64,000 bases of DNA from Cocos nucifera (taxonomy: Eukaryota; Streptophyta; Magnoliopsida; Arecales; Arecaceae): positions 88,046 through 152,045 of the forward strand of contig QRFJ01006436.1 of NCBI GenBank assembly GCA_006176705.1. Reading direction: 5' to 3'. The position numbers and the translations under genes are program-made. The notes below the pieces were generated by a model. The model had not been told where the DNA came from, made no database searches, and saw only the letters and a list, made by a program, of their open reading frames with translations. Below, one piece after another: positions 35,570 to 47,111 of this stretch. Every line of letters begins with the position of its first letter. The first letter of the stretch is position 1.

Positions 35570-35980
35570 AACTTTTGGCCTAATTATCACTCAGTCAGAT
35601 TTAACTCATTGGGTCAAATCCTAAATCAATTATGGTGAGTCCAATTAATTAAAAAAATTTATTTCTGATAAGATTTACATTGAAATTTCTACTCTAATTA
35701 GGATTAAGTCTTTTGATGGGATAAAATAAGTATAGGTATAAATAGAGGTGGTCTGGTCCCTTTTCTCCTATACTCAGAAGGATGTAACGATTTTTATCAA
35801 TCATCCACATTAAGATGGAGGGTGAGGAGAGAAAAAATCAGCCACTAACAAAAAAAGATCAGATGCTCTGCGGGCTATGAGATCATCATATTAGTGAGAC
35901 GATGGTGCAAGATATATTTTATTTGATTTTACATGAGTATTGAAACATGATCCAGGCATAAAAGTTTAAATTATCTAACA
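35570..35980 (+). repeat. 5' LTR of the TAATT-flanked copia element
   Basis: It matches 44479-44905 and ends TTATCTAACA. A TATAAATAG box sits at 35737-35745 (44661-44669 in the other copy). Confidence 0.9.
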
Positions 35981-35982
35981 TG

Positions 35983-35995
35983 TAGTATCAGAGCC
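35983..35995 (+). promoter_or_regulatory. Primer-binding site of the TAATT-flanked copia element
   Basis: TAGTATCAGAGCC follows the LTR by two bases. It is one change from TGGTATCAGAGCC. Confidence 0.8.
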
Positions 35996-36169
35996 CAGGA
36001 TCCATGCTTCATATTCATGTAAAAAAAAATTTGATAAATTTTAGTTTATTTTCAAAAAAATAAAAATCAAATTTTCATAATTTTTGAAATTGATTAAAAT
36101 TTTGGAAATTAAGTTAAGGTTTATTAATTTTCAAAAATTAAAAGAAAAAGTTTTTATTTTTAAAAAATA

Positions 36170-36665
36170 TTTGGGGCCAGCCGCGTCGGGTGATCCGCAC
36201 TGTCTGGTGAATGGGGCAGCAACTGTGACCCTGCCGGCGGCGGGCCAAAGCTACGGTCGCCGCTACCTCATGGTGACAATGGTGGCGACTATCCACGCTG
36301 CCCACCACTTTTGCGGCCATGAGAATCGCGACTTTTGCCGTGGCATAAGGAGGCGGTGGGATGGACTAGGGGTGGTGGTGGTGGGTCGCAGGCGGAAGGG
36401 AAGCTTCTGCTTTCTGGCGGCTGCAATAATAGCAGCACCGCCACATGCATTTTCTTTTGGGTTCAGTCGCATGAACAATGGCTTCCACCATGATGGTGGG
36501 GTGGCGCCCGGTCTACCACCCTCCCTCTTGGCCTCTCCAACAGTCGAGATGGCAAGGGGCAACCGTTCGGCCACCCATCTGACACAAGGGGAGGCAGCAG
36601 CCATGGAGGTTTGAGAGATCGAGAAGGACACAAGAGATGGGGTTTGGGTTATGGATCCTATTGGA
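36170..36665 (+). other. GC-rich island in the leader of the copia element
   Basis: About 500 bases are strongly G+C-rich inside an AT-rich element, with runs such as CCGGCGGCGGGCC and GGTGGTGGTGGTGGG. Open frames exist on both strands (36084-36614 plus, 36263-36682 minus) but neither resembles a known protein. Part of the leader or a captured fragment; I cannot tell which. The rest of the leader to 37696 is AT-rich and non-coding. Confidence 0.5.
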
Positions 36666-37696
36666 TGCAGATCCAAATCCATTCCAACTTAGATTCAAAC
36701 CCATTAAAGCCTATTGGATTTCGGATTTTGATCCATTAAGGTTTTTGGATCAAATCCAAACCCATTAACCCCATCTTGTTTTAAAGTTATTTTGCAGATA
36801 AACCCCTGACAAATAGTTTACTACAAAAAGGTCTTTGCAGCTTTACATAAAAGTCCCTAATAAATTAATAAATTACATTAAGGCCCCTATCAATTTTTTG
36901 AATAGTTTTAAAGCTGCTATTTTATAGAAAAAGGCCCTATATTTCTATAATTTATGGTTAAGTCCTTTAATTTTAAGATTTTTGATAAAATTGCTATAAC
37001 TTAATCATTTTTTATTCAATTTGAGTGATTTTTGAACCGTTGGACTTGTGATGGTTTAAAAAATATTATGATTAATTTTTTATATAAAATAAAATAAAAT
37101 ATTTAAATAATTATTTAATTGATAATTTTACTCGCTATTATACTATTCAAGTGTAGCTCCAAAGGGCCCGGAGTACTCCATGGATCTTGAATAGTTGAGT
37201 CATTGAGGACTAATAATTTTTTCTCATTACAATTCTAAAATTACATAAAAGTGTATCTATTACAATAAATTTAAAGATGACTGTAATTTGATATAAAATT
37301 AATAGTAAAATATTGACTAACTTGAATTGCATAAAATGAAAAGTTCTACACCCAAAGATGGGAATAACCTCGGATTTTTATAATTATAGTTAGTTAAACC
37401 ACTAAAAGTACAACTAATATAATGGATCATATTTTAAACATGAATTATATATACATGCCATAATTATTGATCTTGCTTATATATTTCATATTATTATTAG
37501 TTATAATTTATGTAATACATATTTTGGCATTATTTATTATATTTAAATTTATAATTAAATTAGTTTGATACTTATTATATGCTATGATTCTTGTCCAGAG
37601 GTATTTTATAGTTGTATAATAAGTATTATTAGCAGAATTATGTTATGGAACTTACATCATGATGGTAATTATAAGCATATTCTATTATTTACAGTT

Positions 37697-38500
37697 ATGA
37701 CCCCTACTTCACTTTCGTTGCATCTATCTAACATTTTACACTGAATGACTCGAATTATTCTGATTGGCACGAGCAGGTTCTCATTATTTTAGGATGCCTA
37801 AATTTAGATTTGGCCCTTCTAAGCCTCAGCCAGATCCACTTATCTCCACTAGTTCTTCTGAACATAAGAAATTATGTGAAAAATGGGAGCGTTCTAATAG
37901 ATTGTCTCTCATGATTATTAAAAGTTCCACGATGAGAGATATTAGGAGATCCATTCCTGATAATGAATTAACCTCTAAGTATATTTTCTCTATAGAATAA
38001 TAGTTTACCAGATCAAGTAAAGCCTTAGTTGATATCCTAATGAACAAGTTGACCTCTATAAAATATGATGGATTTTCTGGAGTGCGAAAGCACATTATAA
38101 AAATGTATAATATAGCTAAAAAATTAAATGATTTAGGTATGATGGTATCTAAAAATTTTTTTATCCAGTTTATTCTCAATTCTCTTTCATTCCAGTTTAC
38201 CAAATTTAAGATTTACTATAACATACACAAGAAATCATGATCAATGAATGAACTAATCTCCTAGTGTATACAAGAGGAAGAGAGATTGAAATAAGAAGGG
38301 ATCCCTATTGTTCATATAGTTTCATAGGAGCGTCCTAAAAGAAAGAAGGCAAAGAAAAAAATAAAGAATTCAGCAATCTACCAAAGGAAGTTCTCACAAA
38401 TTAAAATATTTCTTCTGCAAGAAGGAGAAACATATCAAGAAGGATTATGAGAAAAGAAGAAAATGGTTCGAAAAGAAGGGTATTCCCTTATCACTTGTTT
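37697..38500 (+). pseudogene. gag remnant of the copia element
   Basis: The ATG at 37697 (MTPTSLSLHL) is followed by a segment in shifting frames (DWHEQVLIILGCLNLDLALL near 37760). Then 37860-38240 reads EKWERSNRLSLMIIKSSTM, SSKALVDILMNKLTSIKYDG and FILNSLSFQF.KFKIYYN, the gag core. Next come QEEERL (38268) and a zinc knuckle near 38410 reading YFFCKKEKHIKKDY, where the first and last cysteines of C-X2-C-X4-H-X4-C are tyrosine. At least two stops and a frame change are present. Confidence 0.8.
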
Positions 38501-38948
38501 ATTTTGAAATCAATTTTATTGTTGTTTCTTTTAATACATGATGGATTGATTTGGGTACTGTAATTTATGTTTTCAATTCAATGCAGAAATTTTTTTTAAG
38601 TGGGAAACCAAATAATATAAAGCGATGGATCTTTATAAAAAATTGGATAAAGTCCAAGATCATTATAGTCAAGACCTATAGACTTATTATAGACATCGAA
38701 TTCTAATTAGATCTACATGATGTCTTTTATGTTTCTTCAGTATCTAAAAAATTAATTTTTTTATCAAAACTTGATTTAAAATATTTTTATTTATTTTTAT
38801 AAATTTAAATTTTAAATTAATAAAAAAATTTACTTTTGTTGGTACTGAAATATTATATAATGGATTATATAAATTAAATTTGGATTTCTCTTTTAAATAA
38901 TCTTTACTTATTTTAAATGTCAATGCTAGAATAAAATAAGGTATTATA
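38501..38948 (+). pseudogene. Protease remnant of the copia element
   Basis: WWIDLGTVIYVFNSMQ near 38540 matches the copia protease core W.(I/L)DSGA..H, with DLG replacing DSG. TYRLIIDIEF and LHDVFYVSSVSKKL (38680-38755) match the downstream protease/pre-integrase region. The sequence stops at the solo-LTR insertion. Confidence 0.7.
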
Positions 38949-40402
38949 TGTTAGATATATGTGCCCTAGAAGCCAGAATTGGCTGACACTTGTAATACAC
39001 TTCTAGGGGCAAAATTATAATTTTGACTAAAATCAATAAATAGGTTATTTTCTATCACATATGTGTATTTAGTGTCTGTGATACATCCTTTGAGTTAATG
39101 ACAATGATAATTCATATTTTCAAGAGTTGAAAATTTAAGACATGAATAATCATTATTAACTCATAAATTGCTCCCGACCATAGGATCATCACGAGGATGG
39201 TGATTGATCCGGAAGGTTGGTGTACAATCACTTCTCTTTAGTAGATGAGTCTTAAGTCTACGGTGTGGAGACACCGAAGTGAGAGTACAGATACTCGTTA
39301 GAGAACGAGGGCACTGAGCGTGACCACCTCGAGTAGTCATTAGGGAGTCTACCTTCTCGTCAATGACTGACTCGATGCTGCAGTAGTGTGTCTGGTTCTT
39401 TGACCTGAGGTGCATCGACAGTTCACCTTGAGGGTGTTATAGTTTGACTACACCATTACTCGATTTCCTAGCCATATGGAACCCTAAGGTGTATGTTGGC
39501 TATGACATGTTCATTGTAGGAACTGGATGGCATCAAGATGGAATCTATCTACCTCGGTGGTAGAGGAGCAGCCCTATGATGATCATGAGAGTCAAGTCCA
39601 AAAATCCATGGCCATGGTAGAGTGAAATAATAGAAAGAGTTTCTATTTAGATTTTCACATTGGACTTGAATCGAATGATTACATCATATGACAGAGACTA
39701 GGGTTTGACGAGTTTACCTTAACCCTAATCTGATCGGGACTCAAGATAGAAGAACTTAATCACACAGATAGCTACACCAAGAGGTTCACATTCAGCTCTG
39801 ATGGGTTGCCACCATATACTGCTAGGTGTCACTGGTGGATTTTGGGAGCAATTAGAATGATTTAGATGATCGATCATTCTAGCTGTTCGAATCAGAAGAG
39901 TTCTGATCCATCGAAAGGAGTTTCGATGATGTCGATGATAGAGATCATGACATATCCCATTACCATACAGAACTGAACCTAACTGGGTCACACAAATAAG
40001 GGTTTGAATCTGGTGATCATCAATTGAACTGATCTAGTTCAATTGATCTGAATGAGATTCAATTAGGTTCAAGGAAATCGTGCTAGCACTCGATTGAACC
40101 TAACGTTCTTCTTTTGCTATCATAAATAAGTTATCCTGTCTGAGCCAAAGGAGTTTGTGCTCAAACAGAGGCCTTCATATGGTCTGACTGAAGATTGTCC
40201 AAGTCAGAAAAGGTTATCTTATTTGTAAGACACTACCTGCCATTTTTGATCACCTGCCATTTCTTGTTCTTTGACTTTGGTCAAAAGTCTACCTTTGACT
40301 GGGCAAACGTTGATCATTGACACTTTGACTTTTGACCACATGTCATGCACCTATTGGAGAGCTGGTGGGGGCCTGTCCCCTGCCAGAACCTGGCAAGGAG
40401 GA

Positions 40403-40430
40403 GGGCGCACGCCAAGAGTGGCGTGCGCCC
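40403..40430. repeat. Perfect 11-bp GC hairpin in the solo LTR
   Basis: GGGCGCACGCC (40403-40413), a six-base loop, then GGCGTGCGCCC (40420-40430), a perfect inverted repeat about 215 bases before the TATA box. The other copy (near 62794-62822) is degenerate. Confidence 0.85.
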
Positions 40431-40644
40431 AAGGATTGGAGGAGTCTTGGAGTCCTTGTTGGACAAGGACTCCACCTCTCTTTTGGATTCCAATTAGAGT
40501 TCTCCCTAAAACCAACTTTGACTGGTCTTAGGTGCCCTCTAAGTAGGAATCCAGGGGTCTCTATTCCCACCAATCAGATTTAGATCTGATTTCACAAAGG
40601 GTTGTGATTGATTGGGAGGAAGAGGAGTTGGATCACGCTTAGTC

Positions 40645-40651
40645 TATAAAA
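40645..40651 (+). promoter_or_regulatory. TATA box of the solo LTR
   Basis: TATAAAA follows a GGATCACGCTTAGTC context. In the truncated copy the same place reads CTAAAAAAAG (about 63038), so the box is lost there. Confidence 0.55.
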
Positions 40652-41236
40652 AGGACCTTGCGCCCAACTCAGTTAGAGATTCAATTGAGAATTGAAAACC
40701 CCACACCCCAAGGCTGCCTCTCCCCTCCTCCTCCACGCCAAAGCTTCTTCTCCTTCTCTTCTCCATGTTCAAAAGAGTTTTGGATCTTGGTTGGTGCGAT
40801 CCAGATCAAAGAAAGACGATCAAAAGTAAGAAGGCTGCACTGTTGCAAAAGGACGACTGCTGATCTTCAAAAGGAGTTTTGAAGATCCTCCAGATCAGAT
40901 CTAGATCTGATTTTTGAAAGTATGATAGAGAAGAAGAGGATCTCCAGATCCAGCCTGAGTGGATACCAATAGAGGCCAGACGCTTGCGTGGCTAGATCCA
41001 GAACCTTCCGCTGCAAACAGGATCATCAACAGGATAATAGGATTATCCAAATTCAGGTAAATTAAATTTGATTTAATTTATTCTTATTTTATTTTATTTA
41101 TTAAAATAATAAGAATCAGATCTGAAACACATCAAGATCTGATTGGAATCAAGAGAAAAATTTTTGAAATATATCTCTTGATCTGATCAGATCTGAACAA
41201 ACCTGATTCAAAAATTTTGGATTTTCCTTCATTATA

Positions 41237-42235
41237 AATGAAAGAAATATTATGGCATAAGCAATTAGATCAAATATCAAAAGAAAAGATGACTAGATTG
41301 GCTAAACAAGATATTTTACCAAATCCAAATTTTAATGATTTTGGTATGTGCATCGATTGCATTAAAGAAAAATAAATTAAAAATCATAAAAAGCATGCCA
41401 CTAGAAGTCAAAGACTCTTGGAATTGATATATACCAATATTTATGGATATTTTACATCTTGTTTTGGAGGACAAAAGTATTTCATTACCTTATTGATGAT
41501 TTTTCATGTTATGATTATGTTTTTCTATTACATGAAAAGTCTAAAGTTTTGGAAGCTTTTAAGATGTGCAAAGTTGAAGTAAAAAATTAATTGGATAGAA
41601 AAATTAAGATTATGAGATCTGATAAGGATAGTGAATACTATAGTAGATATGATGAATCTAACTGTAATTTTGAATTTTTTGCCAAATTTCTTAAATAGCA
41701 TGGCATTGTAGCACAGTACACTAAGCCAAAAAAATCCTAACAAAATGGTATGGTTGAAAGGTGTAATCGCACCCTGATATACATGATGAGGAGTATGGTT
41801 AGTAAATCCTCATTATCTTTGAATTTATGAAAAAAAGCCTTAAAAACTATCATATATATCCTAAATCAAGTACCTAGCAAGGCCATTTCTAAAACTTCTT
41901 TTGAGTTATGGACGAGTAGAAAATCAAGTTTAGGATATTTATATGTTTGAAATTATCCTACAGAAGCTCAATTATATAATCCATAAAAAAGAAATTGGAT
42001 TCCAGAATTGTTAGTTGTTATTTTATAGGATATCTAGAAAGATCAAAGAATTTTATATTTTATTGTCCATCACATACCACTAAAATTATTGAAATTAGAA
42101 CTGCTAGATTTATTGAGGATGGTGAAAATGGTACACCATATAATGCGTTATTATAGAAAATAAGAGAATCTCTTCCTATTATAGTAATACCTAGAGATAT
42201 TTCACTTGAGCCTACTCATTTGAAATTATGGAACA
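41237..42235 (+). pseudogene. Integrase remnant of the copia element
   Basis: Immediately after the solo LTR, ILWHKQLDQISKEKMTRLAK (41250-41310) is the HHCC region, with the second His replaced by Asp or Gln. MCIDCIKEK keeps the Cys pair. GYFTSCFGGQKYFITLL and IMRSDKDSEYY follow, then the NGMVERCNRTL block near 41745. Stops and frame changes are present up to the C-terminal side near 42200. Confidence 0.75.
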
Positions 42236-42439
42236 TCAATAGGTGATTGATACACCACTTCCTGAGCAGACTGTTAATGAACCAGATCCGATTAAAAATA
42301 ATCATAATAATACTGAACCTAAAATATCATGGAGATCTACTATAATTAGAAGATAGACTATTTCAGATAATTATGTTGTTTACTTACAAGAATATGATTA
42401 TGATATTGGGATGAAAAATGATCTAGTTTCATTTAAGAA

Positions 42440-43981
42440 TGTCATGAAAAGTAATGATTCTGAACTTTGGTTAGATACCATGAAAGATGAAATGGAATCC
42501 ATGAATAAGAATCAAGTCTGAAAACTTATCAAATTATCTAAAAAATTTAAGCCTATAAGTTGTAAATAGATTTTTAAGATCAAACAGAATTCCAAAGGCA
42601 ATATCGAAAGATATAAGGCTAGACTTGTAATAAAGAGATTTACTCAAAAAAAAATATCAATTATCATGAAATATTTTTTTCTATTTTTAGAAAAATTTAT
42701 TCAGAATCATTATGGCATTAGTAGCTTATTTTGATTTAGAGCTATATCAATGGATGTCAAGACTATATTTTTAAATGAGAATTTAAAAGAAGAGGTGTAT
42801 ATTGAACAGCCTAAAGAATTTTTAGCATAAGAAAATAAAAGATTGGTATGTAAATTAAAAAAATCCATATATGGTCTTAAACAAGCTTCCAAGCAATGGT
42901 ACTTAAAGTTTAATCATATCATTATTTTCTTTGGATTTAAGAAAAATATTACTGATTAATATATATATCTAAAGGTGAATGAAAGTAAGTTTATATTTTT
43001 TATACAATATATGGATGATATCTTACTAACTAGTAATGATTTGAGTCTCTTGCATAAAACTAAAAATTTTCTTTTCGAACATTTTGACATGAAAGATATG
43101 AAAGACGCTTCTTATGTTCTTGATATAAAAATTCATCATGATAGAAATAAGAGGTTACCTAATTTATCTCAAAGAAATTATATTTTTAGGATCCTAAAAG
43201 GATTTGAAATGTCAAGCTGCTCATCAAGTAAAGTGCCAATTATTAAAAATAATAAATTTAATAAATTTCAGTATCCTAGGAATGAGAATGAGAGAAATCA
43301 GATGAAGAATATATCCTATGCATATGCAGTGGATAGTCTGATGTATGCTAAAGTATGTACTTGTCCTGATATCAGTTTTGCTTTAAAAATGTTTGATAGA
43401 TATCAAAATGATCTAGATATGGATCATTGGAATGCTGCCAAGAAAGTGATGAGATATCTTCAGAAAACTAAAGACTATATGCTTACTTATGGGATGACTG
43501 ATCAATTGGAAGTGATCAATTATTTAGATATAGATTATGCTGGTTGTCTCGATAGTAAAAAATCTAAATCAGATTACGTCTTTCTATTAGCTAGTGGAGC
43601 AATCTCATGGAGAAGTACAAAATAGCACATTATTGCCTACTCTACTATGGAAGCTGAATATATAAGTAGCTATGAGACTTCCTCACATGCTCTATGGCTC
43701 AAAAAATTTATCTCAAGATTCAGAGTTATGGATTCTATTTTCAAATCGCTGAGAATTTATTATGATAATTCTATTATAGTTTCTTTCTCTAACAATAGCA
43801 AGATGACCAATGCAAACAAGCATAATGATATTAAGTATCTTGCTATAAATGAGAGGATTACTAGTCATTAGATGTCTATTAATTTTATTGGTACTGCTTA
43901 TATGATAGCTAATTTTTTGACGAAAAGTTTAGTGCCCAAAATTTTTAAAGAGCATGTAAAAGTTTTAGACATTTATCATTG
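42440..43981 (+). pseudogene. Reverse transcriptase and RNase H remnant of the copia element
   Basis: MKDEMESMNKNQV opens the RVT_2 domain (about 42480). MDVKTIFLNENLKEEVYIEQ (42750-42810) keeps the first catalytic Asp. SIYGLKQASKQWYLKF and YMDDILLTSND (43010-43035) follow, with the YMDD box intact. The 216-codon open stretch 42975-43625 ends at a TAG (CAG to TAG) in the RNase H part. STMEAEYISS, HNDIKYL and the ANFLTKSL end (43910-43930) follow, with the last stop at 43981. This is the best preserved pol segment in the window. Confidence 0.85.
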
Positions 43982-44478
43982 AGATATTTAATTTATAATA
44001 GACACTTATTTTGAGATCTCTTAATGATTTGATGATTGCTATTACTTCTATTTAATTATTGTTTGTATACATTATGATTGACTTTTATCAAAATTAAAAA
44101 AAAAGTGTCATTTATATGATATAATAGTGGAACTATTATCATAAGCATTATGATTTTTGATAGCCTATGTATTCTAGCATATAAGATTGGGTTAAGTGAA
44201 AATTATTGATGACATGATATATGAAAGAAAATATGTCAATTAAGATATATAACTGTCTTGATTTGCATCAATGATTTTTACTTAATCAAAGTATAAAGGA
44301 TCTTCAAGAAATAGATAATTAGACATTTTTTTATAAAATGAGTGTGCACTTATTGAGTCAATTTCAAAAAAAATTTTATTCAAGATTGTTATTTTTAAAA
44401 AATTAAGAAAAAAATTTAAAATACTTTAGCAAAATCAAAGAGTTAATTTTAAGTGATAATATAGACCAAGTGGAAGAA
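43982..44478 (+). other. 3' untranslated region and polypurine tract of the copia element
   Basis: AT-rich, no gene. AAGTGGAAGAA (44468-44478) precedes the LTR start TGTTGGATTT at 44479. Confidence 0.7.
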
Positions 44479-44905
44479 TGTTGGATTTAACTTCTAATGT
44501 GGCCTAATTGTTATTCAATCAGGTTTAACTCATTGGATCAAGTCCAGAATTAATTATGGTGAGCCCAATTAATTATAGAGTTCTATTCGTAATAAGACTT
44601 AGACTAAAATTTCTACTCTAGTTAGGATTAAGTCTTTTGATAAGATAAGATAAGTACAGGTATAAATAGAGGTGAGCTGGTCTCTTTTCTCCAACTCTCA
44701 GGAGAGTGTGATGATTTTCATCGATCGTCCGTATTAAAATGAAGGGTAAGGAGACAAAAGATCAGCCGCCTATAAAAGAAAGATCAGATACTCTGTGAGC
44801 TACAAGATCATCATATTGGTGAGATCATGGTGCAAGATATGTTTTATTTGATTTTGCATGAGTATTGAAACACGATCCAGACATAAAAGTTTAAATTATC
44901 TAACA
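44479..44905 (+). repeat. 3' LTR of the TAATT-flanked copia element
   Basis: It starts TGTTGGATTT, ends ATCTAACA and contains TATAAATAG at 44661-44669. It is followed by the TAATT duplication. Confidence 0.9.
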
Positions 44906-44910
44906 TAATT

Positions 44911-45278
44911 TTATCATTTTTTTTTTGGTAGAGTGTGTCTAAATGAGGAGAGCAACATAATCATTTTATTTGTTTATTTGATAATTGATTTTTTTTTCTT
45001 TTTGGTTGGGGGAAGTCGAAGTAGTGGTGCAATTTACACTACTCCATCAAGTAACCAATCCAACCTGATTCCAATAAGATAGGTTTTATCCAACCTGCAG
45101 CAAATTCGAAGAAGGTATTGGTAATGATAAAATCAGCCCTAAGTCCCACCTGGATATATATAATTCTTCACAAATCGCTTCTTGACCCTTTGCTTTAGTC
45201 GCCCTTCTTGATTAAATTTATTCTATATTTTTAAGTTTAAAAGATATTTTATTTATTAAAAAATAATATTTTTGTTTG
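44911..45278. other. No gene seen
   Basis: AT-rich flank between two LTR elements; no recognisable reading frame or terminal repeat. Confidence 0.4.
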
Positions 45279-46035
45279 TGTTGCGGCCAATCCCCTATTG
45301 CATCTGTCATCGGAGAAGAGCACCTGCAAAAAAGTCCTCACTGACTGAAAGTATTTTTGGTAGGGACCCTCCATTGCTTAAGTTAGTGGAGGAGTGGTCG
45401 AATAGGTAAGTAGAAAATATGACAGAGTCTAGCCTAGAATTGTCTTACCGATATTATTTGTTTATCTTTCTTTTATAGGCAAATTATTGATAACCATTCG
45501 TGACAGTTAGGCATATGGGTCTCGCTTATTCTGGCACTATGTGATCGTGGAGTGAGTAGTTAATGCCAATTATGGGCAGTTATAGCTCATTATATGATCG
45601 TGAAATGGCCGTTACATGCTTTCTGCGCTAGTAGTTATAACTTATTATATGATACGTCGGCCAAACAATGGTCGACCATGAATAATCACCGGCCAAATAG
45701 TGATCGGCCATGACCAGTGGTTTGCCATGAACAGTCGTCGACCATGAACAGTCATCGACAGAATAGTCATCGACCATGAACAGTGGTCGGCCATGAATAA
45801 TGATCGATCAAATAGTGGTCGGCCATGAATAGTCATCGATCATGAACAATCGTCGATCGAACAGTCATCGGCTATGAACAGTGCTGATTCGATCGGGATG
45901 ACTCATGAGGGTTGAATCGCGAAAATTCATTTCTTTCCATAGCCTCCTCTCTTGGGATCTCTTGGCTCTTCTTATATAGATGTATAGCAAGGAGTTGATC
46001 TCAAATCAAGATGAGCAGATCCGATTATCCCAACA
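45279..46035 (-). repeat. 3' LTR (minus strand) with a 17-bp minisatellite
   Basis: Around a dozen degenerate units of GGCCATGAACAGTCGTC, period about 17, fill 45655-45885. The end nearest 46035 reads TGTTGGGATAA on the minus strand. The opposite end is CCGCAACA. Confidence 0.7.
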
Positions 46036-46050
46036 TTGCCCCCCACTCCC
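46036..46050 (-). promoter_or_regulatory. Polypurine tract of the minus-strand LTR element
   Basis: The complement of TTGCCCCCCACTCCC, read on the minus strand, sits directly before the LTR start. Confidence 0.6.
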
Positions 46051-46345
46051 AAGTCCAAAGTGACTTAACACATTGGACGATGGGAGTTAGTGTATCTTTT
46101 GTCATGACTTTGAGCCCCGATTCTACGATCATTTTAGTTGCTGTCGGAGTCCAGGAGATCGAAGCGACAGCGGCGATTGAAGTTGTAGCATCAGAGGCTG
46201 AGTGGCAGTCGACATAGTTTCTCTCTTTTTCTTACTGGACCTCAGTCCAACTTTTATAACCTTCAGTTGATAATGAAAAAAAATTTTCTAAAGTATTATC
46301 GTTTTTAATATAATCATCATTAATCATAGATAATTATTGCATATT

Positions 46346-47030
46346 GTTCTGCCCGACCATAGCTGAGTCGGCATATTGTTCCGTCCAATCGTAGTTGAGT
46401 CGGCATATTATTCTGCTCGATCGTAGTCGAGTTGGCATTTTATTCCGCTTGATCGTAGTCAAGTTCGAAATTTTGTTCCACTCGATCGAACTCAAGTCAG
46501 CATTATATTCTACTCGATTGGATTCAAGTCGGCATATTATTCCATCCGACATAGCCGAGTCTGCATATTGTTCTGCTCGATTATAGTCAAGTTGGCATTT
46601 TGTTCCACTCGATCAGAGTCGAGTCGGTATTTTGCTCTGCTCGATCGGAGTTGAGTCGGCATATTATTCTGCTCGACCGTAGTCGAGTCAGCATTTTATT
46701 CTGCTTGATCAAAGTCGAGTCAGCATATTGTTCCATCCTACCATAGTCGAGTCGGCATATTATTCCACTCGATTATAGTCAAGTCGATACTTTGTTCCGC
46801 TCGATCGGAGTCGAGTCGGCATATTGTTCCACTCAACCATAGTCGAGTCGGCATTTTGTTCTTTTTGATCAGAGTTGAGTTGGCATATTGTTCCACCCAA
46901 CTGTAGCCGAGTCAACATATTGTTTCACTCGATCGGAGTCGAGTCGGCATATTATTTTGCTCGATCAGAGTCAAGTTGGCATTTTATTTCACTCGGTCGG
47001 AGTCGAGTCTATTGTTCCTACGGTCGTAGA
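46346..47030. repeat. 32-bp minisatellite, about 21 copies
   Basis: The unit is GAGTCGGCATATTGTTCCGC plus TCGATCGGAGTC, with many variants. Copies are degenerate but keep the period. It lies just inside the 3' LTR, where plant gypsy elements of the Tat group often carry tandem repeats in their untranslated region. The short open stretches over it are repeat translations. Confidence 0.8.
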
Positions 47031-47111
47031 TCCGATCTCTTGCATGAACCTAAGTATTAATCTAGCAAACTGAAGAAGATCTAAGAAAGATGAGAGAAGC
47101 TAGGATTTTGG

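Larger units (their letters stand above)
38949..41231 (+). mobile_element. Solo LTR, 2283 bp, TTATA target duplication, inside pol
   Basis: It starts TGTTAGATATATG and ends TTTTCCTTCA, with TTATA on both sides (38944-38948 and 41232-41236). No internal region or primer site is present, so it arose by LTR-LTR recombination. The copia integrase frame resumes after it. A TATAAAA box is at 40645-40651. A second, left-truncated copy of this LTR is at 61495-63636. Open stretches inside (for example 40271-40583) are not genes. Confidence 0.9.
35570..44905 (+). mobile_element. Ty1/copia element with 0.4-kb LTRs, interrupted by a solo LTR
   Basis: The LTRs at 35570-35980 and 44479-44905 are flanked by a perfect five-base duplication, TAATT (35565-35569 and 44906-44910). 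Internal order is primer site, long leader, gag, protease, [solo LTR 38949-41231], integrase, reverse transcriptase, RNase H, polypurine tract. Without the solo LTR it would be about 7.05 kb. The left LTR now starts TATTGG instead of TGTTGG. LTRs look about 85-88 percent alike by eye, so it is old. The gag type (NSLSFQF.KFKI.YN.HK, QEEERL) is a common plant copia lineage; I do not commit to a lineage name. Confidence 0.9.

Noticed and set aside
36084..36682. Possible host gene in a GC-rich block
   Set aside because: It lies in the leader of a copia element with clear LTRs; overlapping frames on both strands resemble nothing known, so I kept it as a composition anomaly only.
40271..40583. Overlapping 76-86-codon frames on both strands
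   Set aside because: They lie inside the solo LTR and are not maintained as a common frame in the copy at 62683-62987.
46011..46217. 68-codon frame near the minisatellite
   Set aside because: It spans an LTR end and polypurine tract, so it cannot be a native gene.
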